A stretch of DNA of 6,906 nt from positions 1-6,906 of the forward strand of contig CAJXSA010000211.1 in assembly GCA_913060595.1 (NCBI GenBank), given 5' to 3'. Positions 6,395 to 6,906 of the stretch are shown in pieces. How positions within the stretch are numbered: the first letter of the stretch is position 1; every line of letters starts with the position of its first letter. The position numbers and the translations under genes are program-made. Origin of the DNA: an uncultured Ignavibacteria bacterium (GTDB lineage Bacteria > Bacteroidota > Ignavibacteria > SZUA-365). Below the pieces are notes generated by a model that did not search any database, was not told where the DNA came from, and saw only the letters and a program-made list of their open reading frames with translations.

Positions 6395-6495
6395 GAACAC
6401 GGATCCTGCGGATCGGACGGATTTTCACGGATGCTTTTTTCGAGCGCCCGCCAAAATCTCCGTGGAAATCCGTACGATCCGTTTTATCCGTGTTC
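6395..6495. repeat. Long imperfect palindrome of periodic CGGAT units
   Basis: Arms 6395-6431 and 6459-6495 (37 bp each) are inverted copies with 31 of 37 positions matching. They start with GAACACGGAT and end with GTGTTC, around a 27-nt spacer. Within each arm the core GGAT/ATCC recurs every 9-10 bp: GGAT at 6401, 6410, 6419 and 6429, and TCC at 6459, 6469, 6478 and 6487. The periodic structure is non-coding in style and reminds me of the ATCCGTG-rich intergenic repeats seen in some environmental bacterial genomes. No transposase or target-site duplication is evident, so a mobile origin is only a possibility. Confidence 0.75.
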
Positions 6496-6505
6496 CCTCG
6501 TCCCC

Positions 6506-6513
6506 TATATTTG
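6506..6513 (+). promoter_or_regulatory. Bacteroidota-type -7 box for aspS
   Basis: TATATTTG fits the Bacteroidota -7 consensus TAnnTTTG and lies 32 bp before the aspS ATG. The -33 TTTG equivalent would fall at about 6482-6486 (TTTTA), inside the right arm of the palindrome, and is only a weak match. The TTGACA at 6518-6523 is too close to the start codon to serve as a -35 box for aspS. Confidence 0.45.
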
Positions 6514-6545
6514 ATGTTTGACACGAAACCAACAGACGGATGATC

Positions 6546-6906
6546 ATGGAATTTACACAGCGGACACATACCTGCGGCGCTCTTCGTGCCGATCATATCG
6601 GTCAGACCGTGACGCTCAACGGCTGGGTGGACGGCCGGCGCGACCTCGGGGGAATGATTTTCATTGATCTGCGCGACCGCTACGGCCTCACGCAGGTGAC
6701 GTTCGCGCCGCAGCACAACGAAGAGGTGCACACGCGGGCGCATGAACTGCGTTCGGAGTATGTGCTCTCGGTCACCGGCACGGTGCAGGCGCGTCCCGAG
6801 GGGATGGCCAACGCGGACATGCCGACGGGCGCGATCGAAGTCATCGTCGACGCCTTCGAAATTCTCAACGCCTCGGAAATTACGCCGTTCGAAATCGAGG
6901 ACGACG
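6546..6906 (+). CDS. aspS: Aspartyl-tRNA synthetase, N-terminal part (partial, runs off the window end)
   Basis: The 120 visible residues form the OB-fold anticodon-binding domain of bacterial AspRS, which charges tRNA-Asp with aspartate in the cytoplasm; full-length enzymes are about 590 residues. RTHTCGALRADHIGQTVTLN leads into GWVDGRRDLGGMIFIDLRDR (26-45), then VTGTVQARPEG (76-86), PTGAIEV (93-99) and the start of the hinge at TPFEIEDD. Arg32, Phe39 and Gln50 align with the Escherichia coli anticodon contacts Arg28, Phe35 and Gln46. Leu34 occupies the position where tRNA-Asp-specific enzymes usually carry Leu and non-discriminating ones His. The ATG at 6546 is the natural start, with MEFTQRTHTCG matching family N-termini. 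No strong Shine-Dalgarno precedes it (only ACGGAT nearby). It is transcribed divergently from nifJ. Confidence 0.96.
   Translation, partial: MEFTQRTHTCGALRADHIGQTVTLNGWVDGRRDLGGMIFIDLRDRYGLTQVTFAPQHNEEVHTRAHELRSEYVLSVTGTVQARPEGMANADMPTGAIEVIVDAFEILNASEITPFEIEDD

Larger units (their letters stand above)
5965..6545. other. 581-bp intergenic region between divergent nifJ and aspS
   Basis: No convincing conserved protein is encoded here. Reading frames of 96 codons on each strand (minus 6288-5998, plus 6077-6367) are Arg/Ser-rich, resemble nothing I know and overlap each other. The nifJ half holds a promoter candidate, small inverted repeats and a possible short leader ORF. The aspS half (about 6352-6495) is non-coding repeat sequence followed by the aspS promoter. 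A minus-strand frame running 6743-6183 crosses the repeats and the aspS start and is a shadow. Confidence 0.7.

Noticed and set aside
6183..6743. A 186-codon minus-strand frame across the repeats and the aspS start.
   Set aside because: It overlaps the well-supported aspS coding region in antisense and translates repeat DNA into low-complexity peptide.

Overview
The window (about 60% G+C by eye) holds five recognisable genes in three transcription blocks. It looks like a chromosomal stretch from an anaerobic or facultative bacterium, probably of the Bacteroidota/Chlorobiota/Ignavibacteriota (FCB) type. That placement is an inference. It rests on a secreted serine/glycine/threonine-rich protein of a style common in those phyla, a TAnnTTTG-type promoter before aspS, and weak Shine-Dalgarno sequences at some starts. 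No rRNA, tRNA, CRISPR array, transposase or phage gene is visible.

Layout. (1) Positions 1-375, minus strand: N-terminal 125 residues of an exported protein with a clear signal peptide; the rest lies outside the window. (2) Positions 600-1172, plus strand: a compact SET-domain lysine methyltransferase with a post-SET zinc motif and a very lysine-rich C-terminal tail. (3) Positions 5964-1276, minus strand: a two-gene operon. The first gene is a full-length 1200-residue homodimeric-type pyruvate:ferredoxin oxidoreductase (nifJ/por). The second, 87 bp downstream, is a dihydroorotate-dehydrogenase-like flavoprotein that lacks the residues needed for dihydroorotate chemistry. A very strong GC hairpin sits between the two genes, and an intrinsic terminator follows the second. 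(4) Positions 5965-6545: a 581-bp intergenic region. It carries a near-consensus promoter pointing at nifJ with a leader of about 275 nt, a possible 41-codon leader ORF, small inverted repeats, and a long imperfect palindrome built from 9-10-bp-spaced CGGAT units. (5) Positions 6546 to the end, plus strand: the first 120 residues of aspartyl-tRNA synthetase (aspS).

How they work together. PFOR oxidatively decarboxylates pyruvate to acetyl-CoA and passes electrons to ferredoxin or flavodoxin. The cotranscribed DHOD-like protein probably keeps FMN but not pyrimidine specificity, so it is best regarded as a PFOR-associated flavoprotein of unknown substrate. The SET gene, the exported protein and aspS have no evident functional link to the PFOR operon. 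The most interesting items are the catalytically altered DHOD-like partner of PFOR, the long structured nifJ leader, the SET protein with a histone-H1-like tail, and the periodic palindrome next to the aspS promoter.
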